NCBI RefSeq assembly: GCF_900162815.1
Contig: NZ_FUGD01000065.1
Location: 1 to 64,000, forward strand
DNA length: 64,000 bases
Reading direction: 5' to 3'
Source of the DNA: Psychrobacter pasteurii
GTDB lineage: Bacteria; Pseudomonadota; Gammaproteobacteria; Pseudomonadales; Moraxellaceae
Program-made: the position numbers and the translations under genes
Notes under the pieces: generated by a model
Databases searched by the model: none
Seen by the model: the letters and a program-made list of their open reading frames with translations, nothing else
What the model was told of the DNA's origin: nothing
Shown here: piece after piece, positions 9,411 through 18,734 of the stretch
Position numbering within the stretch: position 1 is the stretch's first letter
Layout of the letters: each line of letters begins with the position of its first letter

Positions 9411-10856
9411 ATGCCCAATAAAGAAAAACCAAATAACTCTTCGGCGGATGCTCCTTCGCCTGCGCTAGATACAGAACCCAAAGTTAAACTCTCGCCACTG
9501 CAGTCCAAATATTTACCCTATGTACTGGCAGTGGCTTTGTTTATGCAAATCTTGGATGCCACCATCCTTAATACAGCTCTGCCCGAGATGGCTTTAGCCT
9601 TAGGAGAGCCCCCACTACAAATGCAGTGGGCGGTAATTAGCTATGCCCTAACTTTGGCCATATTCATTCCAGTTAGTGGGTTCTTAGCCGATAAATATGG
9701 CACTCGAAAAGTCTTTTTAAGTGCCATTATTTTATTTAGTATCGGTTCAATATTGTGTGCCATGTCACCAAACCTAGATATGCTAGTTGCATCGCGGGTG
9801 GTGCAAGGTATTGGCGGGGCTATGATGACTCCGGTAGCTCGCTTAATCTTAGTGAAATCTTATCCGCGAAATCAGCTCCTGACCGTGATGAACTTCGCTG
9901 TCATTCCAGCATTGATTGCTCCGCTAGTTGGGCCACTGGTTGGTGGTTATCTGGTGCAATATGCCAGTTGGCACTGGATTTTTTTGATTAATATTCCGAT
10001 GGGCGTCTTGGGTCTTATTATGGGCTACAAATTAGTCCCTGATATCAGAGAGGCCGCTGGCAAGTTAGATTGGCTAGGTTTCGCTCTTTTTGCCATAGCG
10101 GCAGGCTTGCTAACCTTAGCGGTTGAGTTTTTATCTCAGCCAGGCGAGGCACTGCCTGGTATTACCATGTCAGCCATCGCCTTAAGCTTGCTGTTTATTT
10201 ATGTGCGTCATGCCCGTAAAGCAAGCAACCCGATATTTCCTTTGACCCTATTTAAGGTGCGTACCTTTAGAATTGGTATCACTGGTAACTTATTTACCCG
10301 TCTTGGTATCAGTGCTGTCCCCTATTTGCTACCGTTATTGTTTCAGGTAGCTTTCAAATACACTCCCTCGCAGGCAGGCTGGTTATTAACTCCGATTGCA
10401 GTGGGTGCTATGGGCATCAAGCCTTGGGTAAGCAAGATTATTCAACGCTTTAGTTACCGCAAAGTCTTGGTTGCTAACACCACTTTGCTAGGTATTTTAA
10501 TCATTCTTTTGGCACAATTAGATGCCTCAATTCCTTGGTATTATATTGCCCCACTATTGGTGGTTATGGGCGCTTGTAACTCCATGCAGTTTAGTGCCAT
10601 GAACACCATTACTATTGGTGATCTTGAGGGGCCTCAGACCAGTAGTGGCAATAGTTTAATGGCCGTCAACCAACAGTTGGCCATAAGCTTTGGTATTGCG
10701 TTTGGTGCGGCCATATTGACAGTATTTAGCGATAGACTCAATTTTGAAGTCGTGAGTGCTTTTAACGCCACTTACTATGTATTGGGTATCATCACTATCA
10801 TATCGGGATTGTCATTTTTACGATTGAAACCTGAAGATGGCCGCGGCTTATATTAA
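9411..10856 (+). CDS. MFS drug exporter, DHA2 (14-TM, EmrB/MdtD-like) family
   Basis: A 481-residue inner-membrane proton-coupled exporter. The polar, proline-rich N-terminus (about 35 residues) precedes repeated hydrophobic segments. DHA2 hallmarks are LDATILNTALPEMALAL near residue 48, the motif GFLADKYGTRKVF near residue 95, RVVQGIGGAMMTPVARLIL, and motif-C-like residues in LIAPLVGPLVGGYL followed by WHWIFLINIPMG. It is closest in flavour to MdtD (YegB). Substrates are unknown; MDR pumps and amino-acid exporters are both possible. The start follows AGGTCCTTAT. It appears to be a single-gene unit. Confidence 0.88.
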   Translation: MPNKEKPNNSSADAPSPALDTEPKVKLSPLQSKYLPYVLAVALFMQILDATILNTALPEMALALGEPPLQMQWAVISYALTLAIFIPVSGFLADKYGTRKVFLSAIILFSIGSILCAMSPNLDMLVASRVVQGIGGAMMTPVARLILVKSYPRNQLLTVMNFAVIPALIAPLVGPLVGGYLVQYASWHWIFLINIPMGVLGLIMGYKLVPDIREAAGKLDWLGFALFAIAAGLLTLAVEFLSQPGEALPGITMSAIALSLLFIYVRHARKASNPIFPLTLFKVRTFRIGITGNLFTRLGISAVPYLLPLLFQVAFKYTPSQAGWLLTPIAVGAMGIKPWVSKIIQRFSYRKVLVANTTLLGILIILLAQLDASIPWYYIAPLLVVMGACNSMQFSAMNTITIGDLEGPQTSSGNSLMAVNQQLAISFGIAFGAAILTVFSDRLNFEVVSAFNATYYVLGIITIISGLSFLRLKPEDGRGLY

Positions 10857-10904
10857 GCTGTACTTTTTTATATTTAAAAAAAATTAATTGAAAATGTCCT
10901 ATAA

Positions 10905-10927
10905 TAGGGGGAAGGGAGCTCCCCCTA
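10905..10927. terminator. GC-rich perfect hairpin without T-run, downstream of the MFS gene
   Basis: TAGGGGGA, loop AGGGAGC, TCCCCCTA: an 8-bp perfect stem. No T-tract follows on either strand, so it may be a non-canonical terminator, an mRNA 3'-end stabiliser, or a protein site ahead of gdhA. Confidence 0.45.
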
Positions 10928-11104
10928 AGACAGTCTATATCGGCCATAAAAACCATACTTTTGTTAATAAATGCTGTATAAAACATGCATAGCCTTTAGT
11001 AATGACTGAACACAAAAATATAAAAAAATGTTGAATTTATCACAACATTAGAGTATTTTTTTATTGCAACATCCATGTAATCTAATCTGATAAGGACAGG
11101 GCCT

Positions 11105-12457
11105 ATGAGCATGCAAGACGTCATTGAACGCATTGAAGAACGCTATCCACACCAACCTGAATTCATTCAAGCGGTAAAAGAGGTAGCGAGCACTATTGAC
11201 GTTGTTTATGATCGCGAACCACGCTTCGCAAAGCATAAAGTATTTGAGCGCCTAACCGAGCCTGACCGTATTATTAGCTTTCGAATCAATTGGGAAGATG
11301 ATGAAGGCAATATCCAAATCAACCGTGGTTGGCGTGTCCAATTTAGCAATGCCTTAGGTCCCTACAAGGGCGGCATTCGCTTCCACCCTACTGTAAACGA
11401 GTCTATCCTAAAATTCTTAGGCTTCGAACAAATCTTCAAAAACGCACTAACCGGCCTACCTATGGGCGGCGCAAAAGGCGGTTCCGACTTTGATCCTGAG
11501 GGCAAATCAGACAGCGAAATCCGTCGTTTTTGTTATGCGTTTATGCGTGAACTTTACCGTTACATTGGCCAAGACATGGATGTTCCAGCCGGTGATATCG
11601 GAGTAAGTGGCAAAGAAGTTAGCTACATGTTCGCGATGTATAAAAACCTAACCAATGAATACAATGGGGTGCTAACTGGTAAAGGTGTTGGCTTCGGTGG
11701 TAGTTTATGCCGTTCAGAAGCAACAGGTTATGGAGCAGTTTATTTCTTACAAAATATGCTAAAAGCTCATAACGACCGAATGGAAGGCAAAACGGTATTG
11801 GTATCTGGTGCCGGTAATGTCGCAGTTCACGCGGCAGAAAAAGCGATTGCTTTGGGCGCTAAAGTAATCACTTTGTCAGACTCAAAAGGTACTTTATACG
11901 ATGAGTTTGGCTTCGACCAAGAGAAGCTGGATTGGGTGAAAGAACAAAAAGCCAATCGTCAGCCATTATTTGAGTACCACAGAAAGTTTGGTGGTAGCGG
12001 TGTGTGGTTACCAGGTCAAAAACCTTGGCAATTTGATGGTGACATCGCTATCCCATGTGCTACTCAAAACGAAGTGACTGCCGCTGATGCTGAAGCCATG
12101 TACAATCATGGTATTCGCTATGTAGTTGAAGGCGCTAACATGCCTCTTGATGCCGATGCGATCGACTTTGTTCGTGAAAACAAAATGCGTTATGCGCCAG
12201 GTAAAGCAGCTAACGCTGGTGGCGTGGCAGTATCTGGTTTAGAAATGTCACAAAACTCAGTGCGTCAATACCGTACTTTCCAAGACGTTGATAAGCAGCT
12301 ACAAATTATCATGAGAAACATCCATGATGACGCTGCACAAGCTTCTGAAGAGTATGGCTTTAACCAAGATGGCTGTATTGACTATATGTCAGGTGCTAAC
12401 ATTGCAGGCTATAAGCGTGTGGCCAATGCTTTAGTGGCTTACGGTATCTTGAACTAA
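11105..12457 (+). CDS. gdhA: NADP-specific glutamate dehydrogenase
   Basis: A 450-residue cytoplasmic enzyme that makes glutamate from 2-oxoglutarate, ammonia and NADPH. It tracks E. coli GdhA closely: GPYKGGIRFHP, ILKFLGFEQIFKNALTGLPMGGAKGGSDFDP with the catalytic Lys, DVPAGDIGVSGKEV, the Rossmann motif VSGAGNVAVHAAEKA, and APGKAANAGGVAVSGLEMSQN. Length is normal for the hexameric NADP family. The start follows AAGGACAGGGCC. It is a single-gene unit with its own terminator. The window also holds a damaged NAD-type enzyme, so this may be the main glutamate dehydrogenase of the strain. Confidence 0.97.
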   Translation: MSMQDVIERIEERYPHQPEFIQAVKEVASTIDVVYDREPRFAKHKVFERLTEPDRIISFRINWEDDEGNIQINRGWRVQFSNALGPYKGGIRFHPTVNESILKFLGFEQIFKNALTGLPMGGAKGGSDFDPEGKSDSEIRRFCYAFMRELYRYIGQDMDVPAGDIGVSGKEVSYMFAMYKNLTNEYNGVLTGKGVGFGGSLCRSEATGYGAVYFLQNMLKAHNDRMEGKTVLVSGAGNVAVHAAEKAIALGAKVITLSDSKGTLYDEFGFDQEKLDWVKEQKANRQPLFEYHRKFGGSGVWLPGQKPWQFDGDIAIPCATQNEVTAADAEAMYNHGIRYVVEGANMPLDADAIDFVRENKMRYAPGKAANAGGVAVSGLEMSQNSVRQYRTFQDVDKQLQIIMRNIHDDAAQASEEYGFNQDGCIDYMSGANIAGYKRVANALVAYGILN

Positions 12458-12508
12458 GCAGCTATTAATGAACTAGGCTTAGACTTGGCTAATAATAGCT
12501 TGCTAAAC

Positions 12509-12546
12509 AAAAAGGGTGGACTGGAAAACAGTTCACCCTTTTTTTG
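12509..12546 (+). terminator. Rho-independent terminator of gdhA
   Basis: A-run, GGGTGGACTG, loop GAAAA, CAGTTCACCC and a T-run. The stem is long with one mismatched pair. It can also serve the convergent lipoprotein gene. Confidence 0.85.
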
Positions 12547-12592
12547 TGTTTTTAATTTGGTGCGTCTTGAATATGTGCATCTTAAATAAAGG

Positions 12593-13243
12593 TTATTTGA
12601 TAATCGACAAAATCTCTAGCGGTAACTCTATGGTTTCCAAAATAACCTTTAACGGTATGACCCCTACTTCAGCTTGAGTCTTGACCCGTTTGTCTTTCAC
12701 TGAATATATTTTGGCAGCCAACCCTTTATCTAGCTTAACGCTGCTATTAATAGGATTCAAAGGCGCATACATACCGCCTTGTAACTGCAGCTGACAGTTA
12801 TTAAACGAGGTATTAGAGCAAAGTTGGTTTAATAAGGCACGTTGCTGAGTACTCAAAGCGTCTTTTTTGATATTTTGAGTGTGCCCATAACGAAAACTTA
12901 AGGTGATATTGACACTGTTATCTGGATAACGGTTGATTAAAATCGGCTGATCAATCGTTATATCTGTTGCAGACAACTGCGAGACTAAATCGAGGCCCTC
13001 GTTACCCGTGGAAATAAGATAAGAGTAATTGTCTCCCACGAGCACACTGCCCTTTTGTCTGATTCCATTATGGGTGGGATATCCGATATTGCGAATTACT
13101 TCTGATGTCGCTGCCTGTTCTAGAATCTGTGAGGAGTTAACGGCGGGATGATAAATAGAATTACCACAACCCACTAAAACTAGGCTACTTAGACTCAGCC
13201 CTCCACAAAGAGCAATTTTTACGCAGCAACTTTGAGACAGCAT
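12593..13243 (-). CDS. Hypothetical lipoprotein
   Basis: About 216 residues, function not recognised. I chose the ATG at 13243 because CTAGGAG precedes it and it gives a clean lipoprotein signal with lipobox LVGC. The open frame extends upstream to 13348, but that extension overlaps the MgtC-like gene. The mature part has no cysteine-rich or repeat architecture apart from a late pair of cysteines in LCSNTSFNNCQL. It looks mixed alpha/beta. It follows the MgtC-like gene by 22 bases and probably shares its transcript. An envelope role is all that can be inferred. Confidence 0.7.
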   Translation of the reverse strand: MLSQSCCVKIALCGGLSLSSLVLVGCGNSIYHPAVNSSQILEQAATSEVIRNIGYPTHNGIRQKGSVLVGDNYSYLISTGNEGLDLVSQLSATDITIDQPILINRYPDNSVNITLSFRYGHTQNIKKDALSTQQRALLNQLCSNTSFNNCQLQLQGGMYAPLNPINSSVKLDKGLAAKIYSVKDKRVKTQAEVGVIPLKVILETIELPLEILSIIK

Positions 13244-13265
13244 TGGATACACACTCCTAGCAAGC

Positions 13266-13697
13266 TTAACTATTAGATTGAGTCTTAAAAGGCTCAGAGA
13301 ATTGCAGAATAACGAAGCCCACGATAGATAGGATGATGGCAATCTCATAGCGGCCCGTAGCCACAGAGATACCTATGGCTGCCGTGTTCCATAAACTGGC
13401 TGCTGTTGCCGTTCCTTTAGCCCCTTCCTCGCTTTTGAAGATAGCGCCACCGCCAATAAAGCCCATACCGGTGATAATGGCATACATAATCCTGGCTTCA
13501 GCATCGCCTTTATATATATCCATTCCAACTAACATAAAAGCACAGGAAGCAATGGTTACTAGCGGAAAGGTTCTAAGCCCTGCCCCACTATCCTTCATTT
13601 CTCGGTTCAATGCGATGGGCAATGACAGCATAAAAGCAATAAACAGCTTAAATAAGTGATAGCCCATCAATTGAAAATTGATATCTAAATCTAACAT
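13266..13697 (-). CDS. MgtC/SapB family membrane protein
   Basis: A 143-residue inner-membrane protein with about four hydrophobic segments. It carries the MgtC N-terminal signature: RLFIAF-like start, PIALNREMKDSGAGLRTFPLVTIASCAFML, and GMGFIGGGAIFKSEEGAKGTATAASLWNTAAIGI. It has only the transmembrane half and lacks the C-terminal ACT-like domain of virulence-type MgtC, so it belongs to the short form. Members are linked to magnesium stress or F-type ATPase regulation in other bacteria; the role here is unknown. The start follows AAAGGAGGCC. The next gene downstream is a lipoprotein, 22 bases away from its chosen start. Confidence 0.88.
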   Translation of the reverse strand: MLDLDINFQLMGYHLFKLFIAFMLSLPIALNREMKDSGAGLRTFPLVTIASCAFMLVGMDIYKGDAEARIMYAIITGMGFIGGGAIFKSEEGAKGTATAASLWNTAAIGISVATGRYEIAIILSIVGFVILQFSEPFKTQSNS

Positions 13698-13887
13698 ATC
13701 CGGCCTCCTTTCCTGATCTTGTTAATACCCTTATTGAACAAGATAGTAACGAAAATCAGGGGGTTAAACCGTTTAGAGTCCGTTAACTTTTAGCTTATTT
13801 GGTATGGATTTTGCTTTCTGGCCTTTGTAATTATCGTAAATTCTGTTTTATAAGATGAGTTTTGCAAAGTGGTACTGAGTTTGATTC

Positions 13888-13907
13888 TATTTGCTTAGGC
13901 TATTTTA
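13888..13907. repeat. ars intergenic direct repeat, copy 1
   Basis: TATTTGCTTAGGCTATTTTA, identical to copies at 14766 and 15332. This copy lies about 40 bases downstream of arsH on its transcript strand. Confidence 0.85.
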
Positions 13908-13948
13908 TATCTTATAACTATAAGAAGATATAGACCTAACAAACAGGC

Positions 13949-14704
13949 CTACATCTCTTTTTGATTAACGCGCTTCATTAGCTCTTCTGCGCTCTCAACC
14001 CTTTCTGAGTATCTATCAACCAGATAGTCGGCTTGGTCGCGAGTTAATAGCGTAAAGCGCATCAGCTCTTCCATCACATCGACGATACGCAAGTAAAACC
14101 CTGAAGGCTTCATACGTCTCGTCACTGTGCCATCTGCCTGCTCTACTTCTTCAAACTCTAAGAAAGCTTTGGTGACAGAAGATTGGTTTGGAATGGTGAT
14201 CATGCGCATCCAGCGTCCTAAGACTCTAAGTTGATTCACTGTATTAAACGATTGTGATCCCCCACATACCTGCATTACAGCTAAAGTCTTGCCCTGAGTT
14301 GGGCGCACTGCCCCAAGTGATAGTGGTATCCAGTCAATCTGTGACTTCATAATGCCGGTCATTGAGCCGTGACGCTCAGGAGAGCACCAAACCATACCCT
14401 CACTCCACTGTACGAGCTCACGCAGCTCAGCAACTTTTGGGTGAGTAACCTCTTCACTGTCTGGTAGTGGCAGACCTTCAGGATTAAAGATCTTAACTTC
14501 AGCGCCCATAGCCGTTAAGATACGTGCGCACTCCTCTACCACTAAGCGACTGTATGACACTTCCCGTAATGAGCCATACAGCAGTACAAATTTTGGTTTA
14601 TGAGTAGACAGCTGGCGTTTAAAGTCTTCAATATGAGGTACTTTAAACTGTTCTGGGGCAATGTTAGGTAGGTCGCTAAGGTCGGCTTGTGAGGAATTAG
14701 TCAT
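13949..14704 (-). CDS. arsH: ArsH-type NADPH-dependent FMN reductase
   Basis: A 251-residue cytoplasmic flavoprotein. ArsH enzymes oxidise trivalent organoarsenicals and also reduce quinones or azo dyes. Visible features are the flavin-binding start [23 protein letters not shown], the loop [31 protein letters not shown], and [21 protein letters not shown]. Length and the C-terminal extension match ArsH rather than short azoreductases. It is the last gene of the arsB-arsC-arsH run, 73 bases after arsC, with the 20-nt ars repeat between and after them. Confidence 0.93.
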   Translation of the reverse strand: MTNSSQADLSDLPNIAPEQFKVPHIEDFKRQLSTHKPKFVLLYGSLREVSYSRLVVEECARILTAMGAEVKIFNPEGLPLPDSEEVTHPKVAELRELVQWSEGMVWCSPERHGSMTGIMKSQIDWIPLSLGAVRPTQGKTLAVMQVCGGSQSFNTVNQLRVLGRWMRMITIPNQSSVTKAFLEFEEVEQADGTVTRRMKPSGFYLRIVDVMEELMRFTLLTRDQADYLVDRYSERVESAEELMKRVNQKEM

Positions 14705-14765
14705 AGTTATCTTCTTTGAAATTGGTTAATTAAGTAAGTTTTAGGGTTTTAAATAGGTTTATTTC

Positions 14766-14785
14766 TATTTGCTTAGGCTATTTTA
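14766..14785. repeat. ars intergenic direct repeat, copy 2
   Basis: Same 20-base sequence as the copies at 13888 and 15332. It overlaps the arsC stop codon (14778-14780). Confidence 0.85.
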
Positions 14786-15290
14786 CTAAATCTAATAACT
14801 CCTGCTTACGCTCTGATTCAGGAAGCTGTGCCACTTGCCAAAGCTGCAATACTCGCGCTTCTATGGTGGCAATGGCTTGTTCAAAGTTGGCCTTGGTTTG
14901 CTGCTCATCTTCGGTACTTTTTGAGGGATCAGCCAGACCCCAATGAAGCTTAGTTAAGCCTGGCAAACTGCCTAACCAAACAGGACAGGTCTCGCCAGCC
15001 GCATTATCGCAGACGGTAATCAGCACATCAGGCTCAAAGCCCTCAAGGTACTGTTTATCGTCCCAACTGTTGCTAGTTAACCCCTCAATGGGATATCTCG
15101 CCTCATCAAGGTAACGTAAAGTTAAAGGGTGCACCTCGCCTGCTGGTGTACTGCCCGCACTCTTAGCAATAATTCTAGGCTCACTGCCCTGCTCAGTGTT
15201 ATTAGCGGCATAATGATTGGTAATGGCTTCAGAGAGCACACTACGGCAGCGGTTATGAGTGCAGATGTACAAAATATTTAAGGGCTTCAT
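14778..15290 (-). CDS. arsC: Arsenate reductase, low-molecular-weight phosphatase type
   Basis: A 170-residue arsenate reductase that converts As(V) to As(III) for export by ArsB. The P-loop CTHNRCRS begins at residue 10, matching the CX5R phosphatase loop. A second redox region, VCDNAAGETCP near residues 95-105, supplies the Cys pair used by thioredoxin-linked ArsC. It lacks similarity to the glutaredoxin-type E. coli ArsC. A C-terminal extension of about 30 residues after the last core helix is modestly longer than usual. The gene is 112 bases downstream of arsB. No strong ribosome site is seen before its ATG. Confidence 0.92.
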   Translation of the reverse strand: MKPLNILYICTHNRCRSVLSEAITNHYAANNTEQGSEPRIIAKSAGSTPAGEVHPLTLRYLDEARYPIEGLTSNSWDDKQYLEGFEPDVLITVCDNAAGETCPVWLGSLPGLTKLHWGLADPSKSTEDEQQTKANFEQAIATIEARVLQLWQVAQLPESERKQELLDLVK

Positions 15291-15331
15291 AAAGTAGTTC
15301 GCTTATTAAGTGGCTTAATGGATTTAGATTT

Positions 15332-15351
15332 TATTTGCTTAGGCTATTTTA
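15332..15351. repeat. ars intergenic direct repeat, copy 3
   Basis: Same 20-base sequence as the copies at 13888 and 14766. It lies between arsB and arsC. Confidence 0.85.
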
Positions 15352-15402
15352 TAAAACAGGTTTGTTATTATTAAATTTAATAATGGGACATGTTAGCCGA
15401 CA

Positions 15403-16692
15403 CTAACTTATTACCGGCAACCATAATGCCAATGCCGTTAAAGTGGCCAGCAGCACAGGGACGGTTAAGATAACCCCCACCTTAAAGTAATAACCCCAAG
15501 TGATAACCACCTCTTTACTTGCCAGCACATGCAGCCACAGCAAGGTAGCCAGTGAGCCAATCGGAGTAATCTTCGGCCCCAAGTCTGAACCAATGACATT
15601 GGCATAGACCATCGCCTGGGTAATGGTATCAGGCTGAGTGCTATCGGCAATAGCCAAAGACTGAATCAGCACTGTGGGCATATTATTCATAATAGAAGAC
15701 AGGCCTGCTGACATAAAGCCAGTACCAATCGTAGCCGCCCATAGCCCCTGCTCACCTAACGCATTTAGTGCCACAGTCAAATAACCGGTCAGCCCTTCAT
15801 TCTTAAGCCCATACACCACCAAGTACATACCAAGGGAGAACACCACCACTTGCCAAGGCGCTTCTTTGAGCACATTAGGCACAGACAACTTATGATTAAT
15901 CAGCGCGGTAATTAACAAGGTAGCCGCCCCTACTCCCGCGATGGCGCTAATAGGAATCCCTATCGGCTCTAGTACAAAAAAGCCTAGTAATAAAGCGGCC
16001 AGTACCAGCCAGCCCATATAAAAGGTCGCTGGGTCTTTAATAGCGCTAACAGGCTCAGGCAAGCTATCGACATCATAGCTGCTCGGGATATCTCGTCTAT
16101 AAAACAGATATAGCACCAACAAAGAGCTCAGTACCGACACCAAGTTTACTGGGATCATAACTTGAGCATAGCGATCAAAGGGAATGTTAAAGAAGTCGGC
16201 AGAGACAATATTCACTAGGTTTGATACCACCAAAGGCAAACTTGCGGTATCCGCAATAAACCCAGCCGCCATGATAAAGGCCAAGGTCGTCGCAGGCGAT
16301 ACTCGCATCTTCACAAGCATGGCAATCACAATGGGCGTCAAGATAAGCGCCGCCCCGTCATTGGCAAACAGTGCGGCTACCACAGCCCCCAATAGCACGA
16401 TAAGCACAAACAGCTTATTGGCATTGCCCCCACCAAGACGGGCCACGTGTAGCGCAATCCACTCAAAGAAACCGGCCTGATCTAATAGTAGGCTGATGAT
16501 AATAATGGCAATAAAGGCGAAGGTGGCGTTCCAGACGATATCCCATACTACTGGAATATCACCCAACCCGATCACGCCAGTAATAAGCGCTAATATCGCT
16601 CCTAAAGTGGCACTAACCCCAATCCCCAAGCCCCGCGGCTGCCAGATAACCAATATTAGAGTAAATATAAAAATTAAAGCCGCAACGAGCAT
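15403..16692 (-). CDS. arsB: Arsenite efflux transporter ArsB
   Basis: A 429-residue inner-membrane pump that extrudes arsenite, driven by the membrane potential or through an ArsA ATPase, which is not in the window. It shows about twelve hydrophobic segments and ArsB signatures: [37 protein letters not shown] (seen in pieces near residue 48), [20 protein letters not shown], and [14 protein letters not shown] followed by [24 protein letters not shown]. It is the first gene of arsB-arsC-arsH on the minus strand. No arsR gene is found beside it, so control must come from elsewhere or from an untested site upstream. Confidence 0.94.
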   Translation of the reverse strand: MLVAALIFIFTLILVIWQPRGLGIGVSATLGAILALITGVIGLGDIPVVWDIVWNATFAFIAIIIISLLLDQAGFFEWIALHVARLGGGNANKLFVLIVLLGAVVAALFANDGAALILTPIVIAMLVKMRVSPATTLAFIMAAGFIADTASLPLVVSNLVNIVSADFFNIPFDRYAQVMIPVNLVSVLSSLLVLYLFYRRDIPSSYDVDSLPEPVSAIKDPATFYMGWLVLAALLLGFFVLEPIGIPISAIAGVGAATLLITALINHKLSVPNVLKEAPWQVVVFSLGMYLVVYGLKNEGLTGYLTVALNALGEQGLWAATIGTGFMSAGLSSIMNNMPTVLIQSLAIADSTQPDTITQAMVYANVIGSDLGPKITPIGSLATLLWLHVLASKEVVITWGYYFKVGVILTVPVLLATLTALALWLPVIS

Positions 16693-16815
16693 AATAAGGT
16701 CTCTATTTAATAAGTTGTCAGTGTCAGTCTATAAATAAAAAAATGAGCAAATAGCTCAATAAACCAAAAGTCTAAAACATGGACTATGAGTAACTGCCCA
16801 GCTAGTAGTAATATT

Positions 16816-16862
16816 AAGCCTATTGATAAATAAATTTTTAATACTTATATTGGTAATAGGCT
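16816..16862. promoter_or_regulatory. Inverted repeat in the arsB / universal stress gene divergent region
   Basis: AAGCCTATT (16816-16824) and AATAGGCT (16855-16862), separated by 30 AT-rich bases. The right arm AATAGGCTAAG differs by one base from part of the ars repeat read on the other strand. It could be an operator for either divergent gene. Confidence 0.35.
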
Positions 16863-16894
16863 AAGTACTAATAATTACAATAAGGAGCTGGATT

Positions 16895-17833
16895 ATGACT
16901 AGCATCAATAAGGATTCCATTAATAATACCGCCACACGTAATGAGCGCGAGCCTGAAGCATTCAATGAAACCATTTTAGCCTGTATCGATGGCTCTAATG
17001 TGACACAGTCTGTTTGTGATTATGCAGCTTGGTATGCCAATGAGTTAAACCTACCCGTAAGCCTGCTGCATGTCATTGATGTTCCCAAATCCTACCGCCA
17101 CGATTTGAGCGGTGCTATCGGCATGGACAGCCGTCATAGCCTAATGCAGGAGCTGACCACACTCGATGAGCAAACGGCGCGTATCGCTAACCAACATGGG
17201 GAAGCCTTGTTACAAGATGCCAAAGCGCACATCTTAATCTCTTACCCTCAGGCCAATGTCTATAGCCACCTTCGCCGCAGTAAGCTGCTACCTGCTATCG
17301 AGCACCATGTCGATAAAAGCCGAGTTATTGTCTTAGGTCGCCGAGGTAAAGACCACCAAAACGATTACGTCAATATTGGTAGTCAAATTGAAAGCGTGGT
17401 GCGCGCTGTCAATCGTCCGATCTTAGTTTGCTCTGATGGCTTTATTACCCCAGAGTCGTTTATGGTAGCCTTTGACGGTAGTGAAACCGCAAAAAAAGTG
17501 GTGGATATTGTTTGCGAAAATAACATCGCTAAAAACTTAGTGGGCCACATCGTCATGGTCGGCCACAAAGACACAGTTAACGAGACCGAGCTGTATAAAG
17601 CACAAAAGAAAATGAGTGACGCAGGCTTTAATATCACCGCTCACTTTATCGACAGCACCAAGATGGATCATGCTGACGTGGTCTCTGCCTTAACCGCGTT
17701 CCGTAATGACAACAACATCAGTATGTTCGTTATCGGAGCTTATGGTCATTCTAAATGGCGCCGCTTCTTCGTGGGTAGTACCACCACTAAGTTATTAACT
17801 AAGACCACTGCCCCTGTAATACTTCTACGTTAA
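16895..17833 (+). CDS. Tandem-domain universal stress protein
   Basis: A 312-residue cytoplasmic protein with two UspA folds. The first domain runs from ETILACIDGSNVTQSVCDYAAWYA to VIVLGRRGKDHQNDYVNIGSQIESVVRAVNRPILVC (pieces near residues 25-180). The second runs from SFMVAFDGSETAKKVVDIV to VIGAYGHSKWRRFFVGSTTTKLLTKTTAPVILLR. The ATP-type G-2X-G-9X-G(S/T) signature is visible in the second domain (GAYGHSKWRRFFVGSTT). Architecture resembles UspE. It is expected to raise stress tolerance, mechanism unknown. The start follows AATAAGGAGCTGG. It is divergent from arsB and has its own terminator. Confidence 0.9.
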   Translation: MTSINKDSINNTATRNEREPEAFNETILACIDGSNVTQSVCDYAAWYANELNLPVSLLHVIDVPKSYRHDLSGAIGMDSRHSLMQELTTLDEQTARIANQHGEALLQDAKAHILISYPQANVYSHLRRSKLLPAIEHHVDKSRVIVLGRRGKDHQNDYVNIGSQIESVVRAVNRPILVCSDGFITPESFMVAFDGSETAKKVVDIVCENNIAKNLVGHIVMVGHKDTVNETELYKAQKKMSDAGFNITAHFIDSTKMDHADVVSALTAFRNDNNISMFVIGAYGHSKWRRFFVGSTTTKLLTKTTAPVILLR

Positions 17834-17883
17834 GGTGTTGCTACGTTAGAACATTACTACGCTAAAGCGGTCATATTAAAAAT

Positions 17884-17917
17884 AAAAAAAACCTGAGCCA
17901 GTCTCAGGTTTTTTTGT
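17884..17917 (+). terminator. Bidirectional terminator between the USP gene and cysA
   Basis: A-run, ACCTGAG, CCAGT, CTCAGGT and T-run. It sits between the convergent USP and cysA genes and can serve both. Confidence 0.82.
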
Positions 17918-17954
17918 TTTAGCAGTAATAAGCAGCGATAATAAGCTTTGATCA

Positions 17955-18677
17955 TTATACCAAATCTAAGAAGTCTGCCACAAACTCACTTGAAGGATTG
18001 GCGATTAGCTCTTCTGGCGTGCCAATCTGTTCTACTGAGCCATGGTTCATCACCACAATCTCATCAGACACATCGCGCGCTTCTTCTTGGTCGTGGGTTA
18101 CCATGATACTGGTTACCCCAAGCTCATGGTGAATGTTCTTCAGCCAAGTGCGTAGCTCTTTACGAACTTTGGCATCCAAAGCCCCAAACGGCTCATCTAA
18201 TAACAATAACTTCGGCTCAACCGCTAAGGCACGGGCTAGAGCGATACGCTGACGCTGACCGCCTGAGAGTTGGTGCGGATAAGCATTGGCTAAGGTTGGT
18301 AGTTGAACCAGCTCTAATAGGTAGTTGACGCGTTTTTTGATATCGGCATTGCTAGGACGGCGATCCTTAGGCAGTAGTTTTAAGCCAAAAGCGATATTTT
18401 CAGCGATGGTCTTATGACGAAACAAGGCATAGTGTTGAAACATAAAGCCAATTTGACGCTTTTGAACCGGAGTATCAGTGACATCGACACCGTCAAATAA
18501 GATATGACCTCTATCGGCATACTCAAGGCCGGCGATAATACGCAGTAAGGTGGTCTTACCACAGCCTGAAGGACCTAATAGCGTGGTTAGCTTACCGGTA
18601 GGCACAGTCAATGAAATGTCTTCTAGGGCCACGAAGTTACCAAAGCTTTTATGGACGTTTTGAATATCGATGCTCAT
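17955..18677 (-). CDS. cysA: Sulfate/thiosulfate ABC transporter ATP-binding protein
   Basis: A 240-residue ATPase energising sulfate or thiosulfate import. Walker A is GPSGCGKT near residues 34-41, the signature LSGGQRQR lies near 137, and Walker [55 protein letters not shown] is CysA-like (seen in pieces). The protein stops right after the ABC core ([10 protein letters not shown]). E. coli CysA is about 365 residues with a C-terminal regulatory extension, which is missing here. No remnant of that extension is evident past the stop. It follows cysW by 57 bases. Confidence 0.93.
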   Translation of the reverse strand: MSIDIQNVHKSFGNFVALEDISLTVPTGKLTTLLGPSGCGKTTLLRIIAGLEYADRGHILFDGVDVTDTPVQKRQIGFMFQHYALFRHKTIAENIAFGLKLLPKDRRPSNADIKKRVNYLLELVQLPTLANAYPHQLSGGQRQRIALARALAVEPKLLLLDEPFGALDAKVRKELRTWLKNIHHELGVTSIMVTHDQEEARDVSDEIVVMNHGSVEQIGTPEELIANPSSEFVADFLDLV

Positions 18678-18734
18678 GTTTATACTCTTTATTTTTTAAT
18701 AGGGTCAAATCAAATTTGGGGCGAAATACGCAGC

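Noticed and set aside
13888-15351. Integron attC-type sites as an explanation of the ars repeats
   Set aside because: No GTTRRRY core or long imperfect palindrome surrounds the 20-nt repeat, and no integrase is present.
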